From: Candidatus Hadersleviella danica
GTDB taxonomy: Bacteria; Chloroflexota; Anaerolineae; Promineifilales; Promineifilaceae
Assembly: GCA_016711405.1 (NCBI GenBank)
Contig: JADJSZ010000002.1
Coordinates: 62,001 to 126,000, forward strand
Reading direction: 5' to 3'
DNA: 64,000 bases
Shown here piece after piece: positions 8,020 to 16,685 of this stretch (within the stretch, counting starts at the first letter, position 1; each line of letters opens with the position of its first letter). Under the pieces are notes generated by a model. The model did no database searches. It was not told the origin of the DNA and worked only from the letters and a program-made list of their open reading frames with translations. Both the position numbers and the translations under genes were made by a program.

Positions 8020-9339
8020 ATGTCTTCTCTATTAAATGATTCTCCTGCGGTTTCTCCCGCAACCTTGCCTCGTGAGGAATTGCGCGATGTGATAGACCTT
8101 GCCCTGTGGGCAGGGCAATTGTTGCTCCAGTGGGGGGCACAATCGGCACGAGTTGAAGAAACAGTCCACCGCTTGGGCACAGGCTTGGGGTGCGATTGGC
8201 TGGATGTGTTTGTTTCGCCCAGCGCTTTGGTGGTCACCACCACCAGCGGGCACGAATTTCGCACCAAAACGCGGCGGGTGGTGCGCTTCGGGGGGGTCAA
8301 CATGAGCGTGATGGCGGCCGTGACCGACCTGAGCTACCGCCTGAGTGCGGGCGAACTGACCCGCGCCGATGTGCGCCGCGAATTGGAGCGTATTGACAAA
8401 ATGCCCCGCTTTTACGACCGCTGGCTGACCACGGCCATTGTCGGCTTGGCGTGCGCCGCCTTTAGCCAGCTTTTTGGCGGGGATTGGGTCGTGTTTGGGG
8501 TCACATTTGTGGCCTCGGCCGTCGGCTTTTTGGTGCGCTACACGCTCACCTTGCGCCACTTTAACCAATTGCTGGTGGTGTTGGCCACGGCGGCCGTGGC
8601 GGGTTCGCTGGCCAGCCTCGGGGTGCGGCTGGGTTTGGGCAACCAGCCCACAATTGCCCTCGCGGCCAGTGTCCTGCTCCTCGTGCCCGGCGTGCCGCTC
8701 ATCAATTCGATTGAGGATTTGTTGGAAGGGCACATGGTCACGGGCATGGCGCGAGGGGTTACAGGGGCGCTTGTTTCGTTGAGCATTGCCAGCGGGTTGG
8801 CCATTGCCATGAATGTGTGGGGGGTGCGCGACCCGTGGCCCACCTTCAGTGCGCCGCCATCGGTGGGGCTGGATGCGCTGTGGGCGGCCATCGCCGCGTT
8901 GGGGTTTGCCCTGCTCTTCAATGTGCCGCCGCGCTTGTTGGCCTATTGCGCGGCCGTGGGGGCTATGGGCCACGCCGTGCGTTTTGTGCTGATTCACTCG
9001 GGGTGGGCGGCCGTGAGCAATTTGCCCATCGCCAGCTTTATAGCGGCCGCCACCGTTGGCTTGGCGGGGGCCTATTTGGCTCCGCGCCACCGCGTGCCCA
9101 GCAGTATCTTCACCATTAGTGGGGTTATCCCCATGGTTCCGGGTACATTTGCCTTTGGCACGATGATTGGCGTGTTGCAATTGGGCGGCGTGTTGCTCCC
9201 CGCCACCTCTGGCTCGCTCACAAACCTGCTCAGTGAGACGGCCACGAATGGCATTAAGACAGGGCTGTTGCTGGCCGCGCTGGCCTTGGGCATTGCTTTG
9301 CCGACATTGCTCTTCCGCCGCATTCGGCCAGTGGTGTAA
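8020..9339 (+). CDS. ThrE-family threonine/serine exporter
   Basis: 439 residues, the length of fused ThrE proteins. The N-terminal soluble domain (about 20-120) carries the usual GAQSARVEETV segment and a SALVVTTT strand, followed by about five helices including the LLVPGVPLINSIEDLLEGH motif. The second, smaller ThrE_2 half (about 285-435) has a similar motif, GVIPMVPGTFAFGTM. Family members export threonine and serine by proton antiport. The gene stands alone between mutL and the DnaA-box region; repeat DNA flanks both ends. Confidence 0.9.
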   Translation: MSSLLNDSPAVSPATLPREELRDVIDLALWAGQLLLQWGAQSARVEETVHRLGTGLGCDWLDVFVSPSALVVTTTSGHEFRTKTRRVVRFGGVNMSVMAAVTDLSYRLSAGELTRADVRRELERIDKMPRFYDRWLTTAIVGLACAAFSQLFGGDWVVFGVTFVASAVGFLVRYTLTLRHFNQLLVVLATAAVAGSLASLGVRLGLGNQPTIALAASVLLLVPGVPLINSIEDLLEGHMVTGMARGVTGALVSLSIASGLAIAMNVWGVRDPWPTFSAPPSVGLDALWAAIAALGFALLFNVPPRLLAYCAAVGAMGHAVRFVLIHSGWAAVSNLPIASFIAAATVGLAGAYLAPRHRVPSSIFTISGVIPMVPGTFAFGTMIGVLQLGGVLLPATSGSLTNLLSETATNGIKTGLLLAALALGIALPTLLFRRIRPVV

Positions 9340-9392
9340 GTTACTGGTTACTGGTTATTGCCGCGCCATGACCTGTAACTTGTAACCCCTGT
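9337..9392. repeat. TTACTGG and TTGTAAC heptamer spacer
   Basis: Units TTACTGG, TTATTG and then CTGTAACTTGTAAC. The block abuts the DnaA-box region. Confidence 0.6.
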
Positions 9393-9395
9393 CCA

Positions 9396-9834
9396 TGTGG
9401 ATAACCAACCCCTCACTTGCTCCTTTATGTGCTTTTCACGTCCTCGGCCGTTATATTTGGGGATAAGTAGTGGAAAACTGTGGACAAAAGAGGCAAACAG
9501 GGGATAAATCATTTGTGCTATATCACAACTATGCGTAGTAAAAAGCGGCTGAACGGCCGGATATGGGGTTTTGAGCGTCCCCAAAACACATATCCGGCGG
9601 CCAAGGTTATGTCAATCAGTTTGGCATAAAGAAATGGTGAAATTTTCATCCCCAGCCCCATTAGAAAGTTATCCCCACGGCCGCGCCCAATTGCCACCAA
9701 AGTAGCCGCGCATAGCAGGGACAACGGCCGTCCACCCGCCGGATATGGGGGAATAAACAGGTTATCCCCACTATCAACAAGCCTACTATTAACTACTAAT
9801 TATCCATACTAGAAAGATATGTAAATGGGGATAA
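9396..9834. other. Candidate oriC or DnaA-binding locus
   Basis: Eight 9-mers match the DnaA box TTATCCACA exactly or nearly within about 440 gene-free bases: TTATCCACA (9396-9404, minus), TTATCCCCA (9458-9466 and 9826-9834 minus; 9669-9677 and 9762-9770 plus), TTGTCCACA (9479-9487, minus), TTATCCCCT (9499-9507, minus) and TTATCCATA (9800-9808, plus). An AT-rich stretch (about 9780-9826) follows, as an unwinding element would. There is no dnaA or dnaN nearby, so a DnaA-titrating locus remains possible. Confidence 0.55.
9557..9597. repeat. Inverted repeat CCGGATATG...CATATCCGG
   Basis: Perfect 9-bp arms around a loop that itself pairs GGGG with CCCC. A third copy of the arm (GCCGGATATGGGGG) occurs near 9738. 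All lie within the DnaA-box cluster. Confidence 0.65.
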
Positions 9835-9866
9835 GAAAACTAAGAAGTACTGCGAGGTGCAATATC

Positions 9867-11468
9867 ATGCGTCAGTTCCTATGGATTCTCCTTTTGGTAA
9901 GCACGTTGACTATTGGCTGTCGGACATCGGCCGAAGACACTCCGACCCCGCCAGAGCGGTCGGTGGTGGTGGAATGGAATCGGGTAGCGTTGGCGGCCGT
10001 GCGCAATGGTGCGCCACGCCCACCTGTAGTGAGCCGCTTCTTGTTCATGCTCCATTCGGCCATGTATGACGCGTGGGCGATGTACGATGACACGGCCGTG
10101 CCCACCGTGCTAGACCCCGCCCTCAAGCGGCCTGAACGGGAACACACGGCCGAAAACAAACAAGCGGCCGTCAGTTATGCCGCTTACCACATCCTGATGG
10201 AGTTTTACCCCGATTACGAGCGGCAAACCCAAGCCTTTAGCCGCTTGCTGGGCAACTTGGGCTACCCCGTTGAATTCAGTGCCGACATGGCTACCCCTGC
10301 GGGCGTGGGGCAAGCGGCCGCCCAAGCGTTGCTTGAAGCGCGGCTCGATGACGGCTCGAACATGCTCAACAACTATGCCGACATGACTTCGACCACCTAT
10401 CCCCTCTTGTACAGCCCTGTGAACAAGCCCGAACTGTTTGACGAGGCGTTTAACCCCAGCCGCTGGCAACCCCTGCGCGTGCCCACAGGCCAATTGCGAA
10501 ATAGCCAAGGCGTGCCCATGGCCGATGAGGCTCAAGCCAATTCGTATGTAGACCAACGCTTTTTAACCCCCCACTGGGGCGCAGTACGGCCGTTTGCCCT
10601 CACCAGCGGAAGCCAATTTCGCCCCGCTCCTCCTCCCCGCTACGGTTCCGATTTCCTCTACACCGATGCGCTCGGCCAAACCATGACCAATGATGAAGCG
10701 TTCCGGCTCCAATTTACCGAGGTGTTGTCCTACAGTGCCAATTTGACGGACGAACAGAAGGCCATCGCCGAATACTGGGCGGATGGGCCACGAAGCGAAA
10801 CCCCACCGGGACACTGGAACGCCCTCGCCCACGGCATCTCCTACCGCGACCAGCACACGCTGGATGAGGACGTGAAGCTCTATTTTGCGCTCAACGCCGC
10901 CTTGTTCGATGCTTCGATTGCTTGCTGGGAGGCGAAGCGAGCCTATGATTTTGTTCGGCCGCAATCGGCCATTCGCTTTTTGTACCAAGGGGAGATGGTC
11001 GAGGCGTGGGGCGGCCCCGGCCAAGGTACGCAACTTATTCGGGGGGAGACGTGGCGGCCGTACCAAGAGCTGACCTTTGTGACCCCGCCCTTTGCCGAAT
11101 ACACCTCGGGCCACAGCACGTTTAGTGCGGCGGCGGCCGAGGTACTGACCCGTTTCACAGGCTCCAACCAGTTTTATGATGGCGTGACAGTGGCCGATGA
11201 GGATTACAACAACGACGGCTTGCTCGATATGCTGGGCGAATATGTCGTGCCTGTGGGGCACAATCGCTTTGAGGCAAACACTCCCGCCCAAGTCATCACC
11301 TTGCGCTGGCCGACTTTTCAGGATGCGGCGTATGAAGCGGGCATTTCGCGGCTCTATGGGGGTATCCACATTCAGGATGCGAATATACGCGGCCGTGAAG
11401 CAGGCGAACTGATTGGGGTGCAGGCGTATGAATTGGCGGAAATGTATTGGTTGGGAAGCGAGGATTGA
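9867..11468 (+). CDS. Vanadium-dependent haloperoxidase-like lipoprotein (PAP2 superfamily)
   Basis: Starting at the ATG at 9867 gives a lipoprotein signal, MRQFLWILLLVSTLTIGC, with Cys in a lipobox; the in-frame codon upstream lies inside the DnaA-box region. The mature part has the vanadate/phosphate-binding motifs of the superfamily: K-x6-RP in KRAYDFVRP, SGH in EYTSGHSTF, and the SR...H segment in SRLYGGIHIQD. It should be anchored outside the membrane. Members oxidise halides with peroxide or act as phosphatases; the sequence alone does not say which. No partner gene is adjacent. Confidence 0.85.
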   Translation: MRQFLWILLLVSTLTIGCRTSAEDTPTPPERSVVVEWNRVALAAVRNGAPRPPVVSRFLFMLHSAMYDAWAMYDDTAVPTVLDPALKRPEREHTAENKQAAVSYAAYHILMEFYPDYERQTQAFSRLLGNLGYPVEFSADMATPAGVGQAAAQALLEARLDDGSNMLNNYADMTSTTYPLLYSPVNKPELFDEAFNPSRWQPLRVPTGQLRNSQGVPMADEAQANSYVDQRFLTPHWGAVRPFALTSGSQFRPAPPPRYGSDFLYTDALGQTMTNDEAFRLQFTEVLSYSANLTDEQKAIAEYWADGPRSETPPGHWNALAHGISYRDQHTLDEDVKLYFALNAALFDASIACWEAKRAYDFVRPQSAIRFLYQGEMVEAWGGPGQGTQLIRGETWRPYQELTFVTPPFAEYTSGHSTFSAAAAEVLTRFTGSNQFYDGVTVADEDYNNDGLLDMLGEYVVPVGHNRFEANTPAQVITLRWPTFQDAAYEAGISRLYGGIHIQDANIRGREAGELIGVQAYELAEMYWLGSED

Positions 11469-11473
11469 GATTT

Positions 11474-11546
11474 AAGGGGACGAGGGACAGGGGACAAGAG
11501 ACCGCATTCCGCTCCTGTCCCTCGTCCCCAGTCCCCAGTCCCTTGC
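11474..11546. repeat. Inverted GGGACAG heptamer cluster
   Basis: GGGGACGAGGGACAGGGGAC on the left is answered by CTGTCCCTCGTCCCCAGTCC on the right, so convergent transcripts from both sides could fold into a hairpin. It separates two convergent genes. Confidence 0.75.
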
Positions 11547-11548
11547 CG

Positions 11549-12349
11549 TTATCGTGTAATTTTGGGGGGCAAAAAAACCACAAACTCAGTGGCGGGGCAG
11601 AGGAAGACGGAGTGCGGCCGTTGCATCTCCTCCCGTGAGAGCAAACCCAACCTTTCGTATAAGCCAAAATAGAGGTTTCGCGCTTTGCCAACCGTCATGG
11701 GGATGGTTTCGTGCCAGACCGAATAAGACCCCACCTGCCCATCGAGGCGGTAAAAAAAGCCATCTACAGGGTGGGTGAGGATGAGTTGCATTTCGGCGAA
11801 GGAGGTGAAGCCAGCGGCCGAGTCCTGTTTAATTGCCTCGCCCGTGTCCTCAAGGTCAATTTCGGCCGCGCCCCACGGGGAACGGACGCTGTACTGATAG
11901 GTGGTGTAGCGGCCAGCGGGCTGGTCGTAGTGGCAATTGATTTGGTAGCGGGCGTAGTGCCACGGAATTCGCCACGCCCCTCGCGCCAGATACACCACGG
12001 CCGAGCCAAGCGTCGTCCCGAAAAACCAAACACAATGCTCCTGCCGTTCCTTATCGAACACATAGACGCGGTAATTGGTTTGCCCAAAGCGGAATTTGGC
12101 AAAGGGGAAGAGGCGGCGGAAGTGAAAATCCACATCCACAAACGGCACAGCGCTCATCAGGGCGAGGGGGCGGCCGTTGATGTCGAATTCGGGAATCTCG
12201 AAGCGATTGGTGGGCAGGTGTGGCTCCAGCCGCGCCTTGGGCAAGGCGTAGTTGATGAGGGCAAAGTGGTGCAATCCCGAGCGCACATCGAGCCGCCCAT
12301 TGCGTTGGGTGGCCAAACGGCCGCGCAAGATGTGGTCGTAATCAGGCAT
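11549..12349 (-). CDS. DUF2071 family protein
   Basis: 266 residues from the ATG at 12349; the longer frame upstream (PSPQSSRPPPL) is repeat DNA. It resembles the DUF2071/COG3361 family of one-domain alpha-beta proteins of unknown role: FEIPEFDINGRPL, a VDFHFRRLFPF region, FFGTTLGS and an FLCPATEFVVFLPP end. It has no signal or membrane segment. It sits downstream of nth on the same strand, separated by heptamer repeats. Confidence 0.6.
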   Translation of the reverse strand: MPDYDHILRGRLATQRNGRLDVRSGLHHFALINYALPKARLEPHLPTNRFEIPEFDINGRPLALMSAVPFVDVDFHFRRLFPFAKFRFGQTNYRVYVFDKERQEHCVWFFGTTLGSAVVYLARGAWRIPWHYARYQINCHYDQPAGRYTTYQYSVRSPWGAAEIDLEDTGEAIKQDSAAGFTSFAEMQLILTHPVDGFFYRLDGQVGSYSVWHETIPMTVGKARNLYFGLYERLGLLSREEMQRPHSVFLCPATEFVVFLPPKITR

Positions 12350-12352
12350 GGG

Positions 12353-12431
12353 GAGGGGAGGGGGACGGGAGGATTGGGGACTAGGGACGGGGGACAATCG
12401 CCAGTCCCTCGTCCCCTGTCCCCAGTCCTAA
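12353..12431. repeat. GGGACAG/GTCCCTC heptamer cluster overlapping the end of nth
   Basis: GGGGACTAGGGACGGGGGAC is followed by CCAGTCCCTCGTCCCCTGTC, an inverted pair. Half of it is translated as the C-terminus of endonuclease III. Confidence 0.7.
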
Positions 12432-13037
12432 CTTGCAAATCGGGCATTTTTGCGGGTCGTGGCCACGGGCGGGGCAATGTTCACGGCCGAAGTAAATCAT
12501 CTGCAAATGGCGGCGACCCCACTCCTCCTCGGGGAAAATCTGTTTCAGGTCGCGCTCCGTTTGCTCCACATTTTTGCCACTGGTCAGCCCCCAGCGGGTG
12601 GCGAGGCGGTGAATGTGGGTATCCACGGGAAAAGCGGGCTGGCCAAAGGCTTGGTTCATGACCACGGAGGCTGTTTTGTGGCCCACGCCGGGCAGTTTTT
12701 CGAGCGCGTCGAAGGAGGGGGGCACACGGCCGTCGTGTTCGCGCAATAAAATCTGGGAAAGTTCGTGGATGGCGCGGGCTTTGCGGGGGGCAAGACCGCA
12801 CGGCCGAATAATCGCCTCAATGTCGGCCACCTCGAGTTGAACCATTTCCTCTGGGGTGTGGGCGCGGGCAAATAGATGGGGCGTGACAAGGTTGACCCGC
12901 TTGTCGGTGCATTGCGCCGATAGCAAGACAGCCACCAGCAATGTATACGAATCGGCGTGTACCAGCGGGATGGGCGTTTCGGGGTACAACTCGTCGAGAA
13001 TGCGGCCGATTTCGTGGATGGGTGGGTTAGTTGTCAT
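12381..13037 (-). CDS. nth: Endonuclease III
   Basis: DNA glycosylase/AP lyase for oxidised pyrimidines in base excision repair. Visible: LLSAQCTDKRVN; the helix-hairpin-helix LPGVGHKTASVV with the catalytic Lys; the catalytic Asp in PVDTHIHRLATRWG. The iron-sulphur region reads HCPARGHDPQKCPICK, giving three cysteines; the fourth of the usual C-x6-C-x2-C-x5-C loop is not seen. Past that, the chain is translated heptamer repeat (LGLGTGDEGLAIVPRP). Either this subfamily uses a different cluster or the repeat replaced the natural end. Confidence 0.92.
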   Translation of the reverse strand: MTTNPPIHEIGRILDELYPETPIPLVHADSYTLLVAVLLSAQCTDKRVNLVTPHLFARAHTPEEMVQLEVADIEAIIRPCGLAPRKARAIHELSQILLREHDGRVPPSFDALEKLPGVGHKTASVVMNQAFGQPAFPVDTHIHRLATRWGLTSGKNVEQTERDLKQIFPEEEWGRRHLQMIYFGREHCPARGHDPQKCPICKLGLGTGDEGLAIVPRP

Positions 13038-13084
13038 TGGTCATTTGTCCCTCGTCATTCGTCCCTTGTCTCCAGTCCCCTCAT
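13031..13084. repeat. TCATTGG/TCATTCG heptamer spacer
   Basis: Units TCATTGG, TCATTTG, TCCCTCG, TCATTCG, TCCCTTG fill the gap before nth and supply its ATG. Confidence 0.65.
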
Positions 13085-13962
13085 TGACCCAAAATGCCAC
13101 GGCCGTTTTGGAGCAACGGCCGTAACCGTTCTACCGTAGCGGGCAGTTCCGGCAAGCTGTATTGCCGCTTGGCGCGGACGAGGTAGGACATGCCTTCGCC
13201 GTCGGTCAGCGCCTCCTCCAAAAAGAGGGTGGCGGCGGCGTGTTTGAGCAATTCGACCTCATGGGCAGGACGGGTGCGGAGTTCATCGGCGAGGAGGTGG
13301 TGGAGCAGTTCGCGGCATGTTTCGGCCAGCACCACATCATGCCCATCGCGGTAGGGCCACGGCGGCGATTCGCCCCACGCTTTGGGGGGCGGGATGATGA
13401 GGGTGAGGTGAGCGGCCGTTTCGGCCACGGCCGAATTGAGCATGGGGTAGACCAGCGTGGGCACGATAGTGATGGCTTTGGTGAGGGGGCGGCCGAGGGC
13501 ACGGCCGAGGAAATCGGGCAGGGGGGTGTTGTGGAAGATGGCTTCGAGGTCGGCTTTGGCCTCGTGCCAAACCACTTCTTGTTCGGCCCACAAACCCGTT
13601 TCTAGCTCCACTTGGGCGGCGCAATCGGCCAAATGGCGGAGCAGGTCGGTGTGGGACAACGTGGCGGGGAGTGGTTCCTCCTCCCAAAAATCGGGCCAAC
13701 GGCCGCAGAGGGCGGCCGTGAACAAATCGCCCAATCCTACCCCAGCGGCCAGAGCGGCATTGACGGTGGCCGTGGCGGCGGGTGGCTCGGGAAAAGCGGC
13801 CGACATGGCCAATTTGGTGAGCTTGGATTGGGTGTGGACGGCGTGGGGGGCTTGCGCCTGTTCTAGTTCGGGCCAGTGGCTGGTGGCCAACACGGCCGCC
13901 AGCAACCGCACCCGGTTATCGAGAGACACAGTGACAGGGGAAACTTCAGACACGATAATCAC
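13081..13962 (-). CDS. Hypothetical protein
   Basis: About 293 residues from a GTG; an alternative GTG at 13953 would start at SEVSPV. It is soluble, rich in Ala, Leu, Glu and His, with a long helical N-terminal half and a segment PPWPYRDGHDVVLAETC followed by a conserved-looking C-terminus. I recognise no family. It overlaps the end of the upstream membrane protein gene by 17 bases, so the two are probably co-transcribed and translationally coupled. Confidence 0.7.
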   Translation of the reverse strand: MIIVSEVSPVTVSLDNRVRLLAAVLATSHWPELEQAQAPHAVHTQSKLTKLAMSAAFPEPPAATATVNAALAAGVGLGDLFTAALCGRWPDFWEEEPLPATLSHTDLLRHLADCAAQVELETGLWAEQEVVWHEAKADLEAIFHNTPLPDFLGRALGRPLTKAITIVPTLVYPMLNSAVAETAAHLTLIIPPPKAWGESPPWPYRDGHDVVLAETCRELLHHLLADELRTRPAHEVELLKHAAATLFLEEALTDGEGMSYLVRAKRQYSLPELPATVERLRPLLQNGRGILGQ

Positions 13963-14713
13963 TCTCCTCGGTGGGCCATAAACGCCACATTAAAATCATG
14001 TAAACCATGCCCATGCCGACGTAAAACGCCCCATAGGCGCGGGCATCGGTGGGGGGGAGTTGGGGGATGAGAATGTACCATGCGGTGAGCGCTTGCAGGG
14101 CTTGCACAAGCACCATGCCCAGCAAACTGCCCGTCCGCAGGCGAATGAGGCCGTAGAATAATCCCCACGCCACAAAATAGAGCAATGCGGTGAGTTGGGG
14201 GGCGTAAATCATGTAGGCTGATTCACGGAAGAAGAAGGCTCCGGCCAAGCCAAAGAGCAAGCCTGTGCCCACGGCGGCCGTGAGTGGCCCGCGCCAGTCG
14301 GCCACACTGCGAAAGACGAGGCCAAAGAGCCATAGCTGGACGCTGAAACTTTCAAATAAGAGGAGGAAGAAGAAATCTGTGGCGAGGGTGGTGGGGAACT
14401 GCTCTTGCGAATCGATGAACCAGATGCGCAGGAGAAGGAGGGCGATCCAGCCCAAGACGGCGAAGCCTGCGCTGGCGAAGAGCGGCCGTTTGCCGCGCAA
14501 CCCCATCCCCGCCAGACCATACCAGCTTTGCCCCATGAACCAACTTGTCAGCCCGACGATGCCCCAAAACAGCGCCATCCCGCCCGAACTGGTGAGTGGC
14601 TGGCCGAGAATGTTGTTGATGACGGTGGAGAGAATGGCGGCCAGCAGGAGGGGGGCCATGATGGAAACGGCCGTGCGGGCTGGCGGAGGGGGGAGTGGTA
14701 TGGAGGTACTCAT
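13946..14713 (-). CDS. Integral membrane protein, possibly a CPBP-like homologue
   Basis: 255 residues from the ATG at 14713, with about seven or eight hydrophobic helices. The layout and the segment LLLFESFSVQLWLFGLVFR recall CPBP-family intramembrane proteins, but the catalytic EE-x3-R and later His motifs are not intact, so an active protease is unlikely. It is co-directional with metW upstream and overlaps the next gene downstream. Assignment is tentative. Confidence 0.6.
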   Translation of the reverse strand: MSTSIPLPPPPARTAVSIMAPLLLAAILSTVINNILGQPLTSSGGMALFWGIVGLTSWFMGQSWYGLAGMGLRGKRPLFASAGFAVLGWIALLLLRIWFIDSQEQFPTTLATDFFFLLLFESFSVQLWLFGLVFRSVADWRGPLTAAVGTGLLFGLAGAFFFRESAYMIYAPQLTALLYFVAWGLFYGLIRLRTGSLLGMVLVQALQALTAWYILIPQLPPTDARAYGAFYVGMGMVYMILMWRLWPTEESDYRV

Positions 14714-14770
14714 ACCGTGGGATTGTAGCACGAAGGGCGGGGCGGCGGGGAGGGAGAGATTCGGGCTGGC

Positions 14771-15373
14771 TTACTGTTTTTGGAGGGCGAAAACGGCCGT
14801 GCGTGCCCGCCAATTGGGCCAACGGCCGTGGATGCGCCGATTGCCCGCCAAATAAACCTGCTCCTGCACGATGATGTTCTGCCAGCGGCAAAAATCGGCG
14901 AAATCGGCGGCCGTGAAGAATTGCCACCGCTTGGCATCGTGCCACTGTTGCTCGAAGGCGGGGGCTTGGGGGAGCCGCCCAGTGAAGAGCAACTCGAGGC
15001 GACATCGCCAATAGCCCCAGTTGGGAAAGGTGACGATGGCTTTTTGCCCCACCCGCAACATCTCGAACACCATTCCTGCGGGGTTGTTGAGGAAGGGCAG
15101 GGTTTGGCTGAGAATGACGAAATCGAAACGGCCGTCGGGGTAATCGGCCAGCCCCTCCTCCAAATTGCCTTGGCGCACGCTCAGCCCCCGCCGCACACAG
15201 GCCAACACCCCCGCCTCGCTTAGTTCAATCCCCCGCCCCTGCACTTGTTTATGGTGGGCGAGATACGCCAACAGTTCGCCATCGCCACACCCCAAATCCA
15301 GCACTTTGGCCTTGGTGGGAATAAATTCGGCCACAACTTGTAAATCGGCGCGGAGGGCGGTGGGAAGAGACAT
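14771..15373 (-). CDS. metW: Methionine biosynthesis protein MetW
   Basis: 200 residues with a class I methyltransferase fold: VLDLGCGDGELLAYL (SAM-binding glycine loop, about 25), GIELSEAG acidic strand, and FDFVILSQTLPFL. The family partners MetX in making acetylated or succinylated homoserine. The C-terminal segment FPNWGYWRCRLELLFTGRLP is characteristic of MetW. It is the third gene after metY and metX on the same strand and is likely under the same SAM riboswitch, though 96 bases of repeat separate it from metX. Confidence 0.92.
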   Translation of the reverse strand: MSLPTALRADLQVVAEFIPTKAKVLDLGCGDGELLAYLAHHKQVQGRGIELSEAGVLACVRRGLSVRQGNLEEGLADYPDGRFDFVILSQTLPFLNNPAGMVFEMLRVGQKAIVTFPNWGYWRCRLELLFTGRLPQAPAFEQQWHDAKRWQFFTAADFADFCRWQNIIVQEQVYLAGNRRIHGRWPNWRARTAVFALQKQ

Positions 15374-15478
15374 GGGGGATGGGGGATTTTGGATTTTGGA
15401 TTTTGGATTGCGGATTGATTGACTGACCGACTGACCGACTGAAAGACTTTCAACTCAGCACTCAGCACTCTAAACTCC
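15374..15478. repeat. Mixed heptamer spacer between metX and metW
   Basis: Three families follow one another: GGATTTTGGATTTTGG units, CTGACCGACTGACCG units, and CAGCACTCAGCACT units. Confidence 0.7.
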
Positions 15479-16603
15479 CGCTTCGCGGGCGAGACGGCCG
15501 ATAAAACTCCCCAACAGATTGGTCATGGTCTCCACCTCCAGCAAAAAGGCATCGTGCCCCCAACTGCTCTCAATATCCAAATAAGTCACATCCGCCCCCA
15601 CCCCATTCAGGGCGCGGACAAGTTCCTTGCTGTGGTAGCTGGGGTAAAGCCAATCGCTGGTGAAGCTGATGACGAGGTATTTGAGGTGTTCGGAGCGGTG
15701 GAAAGCGGCCGTGAGCGTCCCCGTCGCCTCCGTCAAATCAAAATAATCCATCGCTTTCGTCACATACAAATAGCTGTTCGCATCAAACCGCTCCGTAAAT
15801 TTACTGCCATTGTACTTGAGGTAACTCTCCACCTCAAACTCCGTCTGGAACTCAAAACCATACTTTTCGCGGGCCTTCAAGCGACGGCCGAACTTCTGTT
15901 GCATGGACTCATCGCTCAGATAGGTGATATGCCCCACCATTCGCGCCACCGCCAGACCTGCATCGGGTTTGTGCGGCTGGTCGTAATACGCCCCTTGGTT
16001 CCACGCAGGGTCGGCATAGATGGCTTGCCGCCCCACCTCGCTAAACGCGATGAGCATGGGGCTGTGGCGGGCGGTGGTGGCAATGGGAATGACCGCCCCC
16101 ACCCGTTCGGGATGGTGCGCCGCCCATTCCAGCACTTGCATTCCGCCCATCGAGCCACCCGCCACGCACAGCAATTTGGCAATGCCCAAATGATCAACCA
16201 GATGCACCTGTGCCCGCACCATGTCGCCAATGGTCACGACGGGGAAGCTGAGGCCATACGGCCGTCCTGTGGCTGGGTTGATGCTGGGCGGGCCACTGGA
16301 GCCATAACAACTGCCCAGCACATTGCTACAAATCACAAAAAACTGGTCGGTATCAAACGCCTTGCCGGGGCCGATGCACTCATCCCACCAGCCGGGTTTG
16401 GCATCCGCCTCGTCGTGCAACCCTGCGGCGTGGCCACTGCCCGAAAGGGCATGGCAGATGAGAATGGCGTTGCTCTTGGCCGCATTTAGCGTGCCATACG
16501 TCTCATACGCCACTGTCACAGGGCTGAGGGTCGCCCCGCTTTCCAAGCGGAACGGCTCCTCTTGGGCAAAGGTGAAGAATTGGCGGTCAACGACAAACGA
16601 CAT
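15470..16603 (-). CDS. metX: Homoserine O-acetyltransferase MetX
   Basis: 377 residues from the ATG at 16603 (the frame upstream is repeat DNA). It is an alpha/beta hydrolase that acetylates homoserine for direct sulphhydrylation. Nucleophile Ser in GGSMGGMQVLEW (about 145), Asp in SFTSDWLYP, His in SSWGHDAFLLE. Also typical: NAILICHALSGSGHAAG and NVLGSCYGSSGPPSINP. It lies 82 bases downstream of metY, and metW follows, so one sulphur-assimilation operon makes homocysteine. Confidence 0.95.
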   Translation of the reverse strand: MSFVVDRQFFTFAQEEPFRLESGATLSPVTVAYETYGTLNAAKSNAILICHALSGSGHAAGLHDEADAKPGWWDECIGPGKAFDTDQFFVICSNVLGSCYGSSGPPSINPATGRPYGLSFPVVTIGDMVRAQVHLVDHLGIAKLLCVAGGSMGGMQVLEWAAHHPERVGAVIPIATTARHSPMLIAFSEVGRQAIYADPAWNQGAYYDQPHKPDAGLAVARMVGHITYLSDESMQQKFGRRLKAREKYGFEFQTEFEVESYLKYNGSKFTERFDANSYLYVTKAMDYFDLTEATGTLTAAFHRSEHLKYLVISFTSDWLYPSYHSKELVRALNGVGADVTYLDIESSWGHDAFLLEVETMTNLLGSFIGRLAREAGV

Positions 16604-16684
16604 AATAGATTGTGGATTTGGGAATGCGGAATGCGGATCGGAACACGTCTGTTCCGCAATCCGCATTCCGCATTCCGCAATCCA
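16604..16684. repeat. Inverted CATTCCG heptamer cluster
   Basis: GGAATGCGGAATGCGGATCGG is mirrored by CAATCCGCATTCCGCATTCC, so the metY-metX gap could form a long hairpin in the transcript. Confidence 0.75.
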
Positions 16685-16685
16685 T

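Noticed and set aside
8032..9180. Minus-strand frame of 382 residues opposite the ThrE-type exporter
   Set aside because: Antisense shadow; low-complexity His/Gly/Gln-rich translation, no motif.
11711..12661. Plus-strand frame across the DUF2071 and nth genes
   Set aside because: Runs antisense through two real genes and a repeat spacer; no recognisable domain.
15554..16489. Plus-strand frame of 311 residues opposite metX
   Set aside because: Antisense shadow of a gene whose catalytic triad is fully visible.
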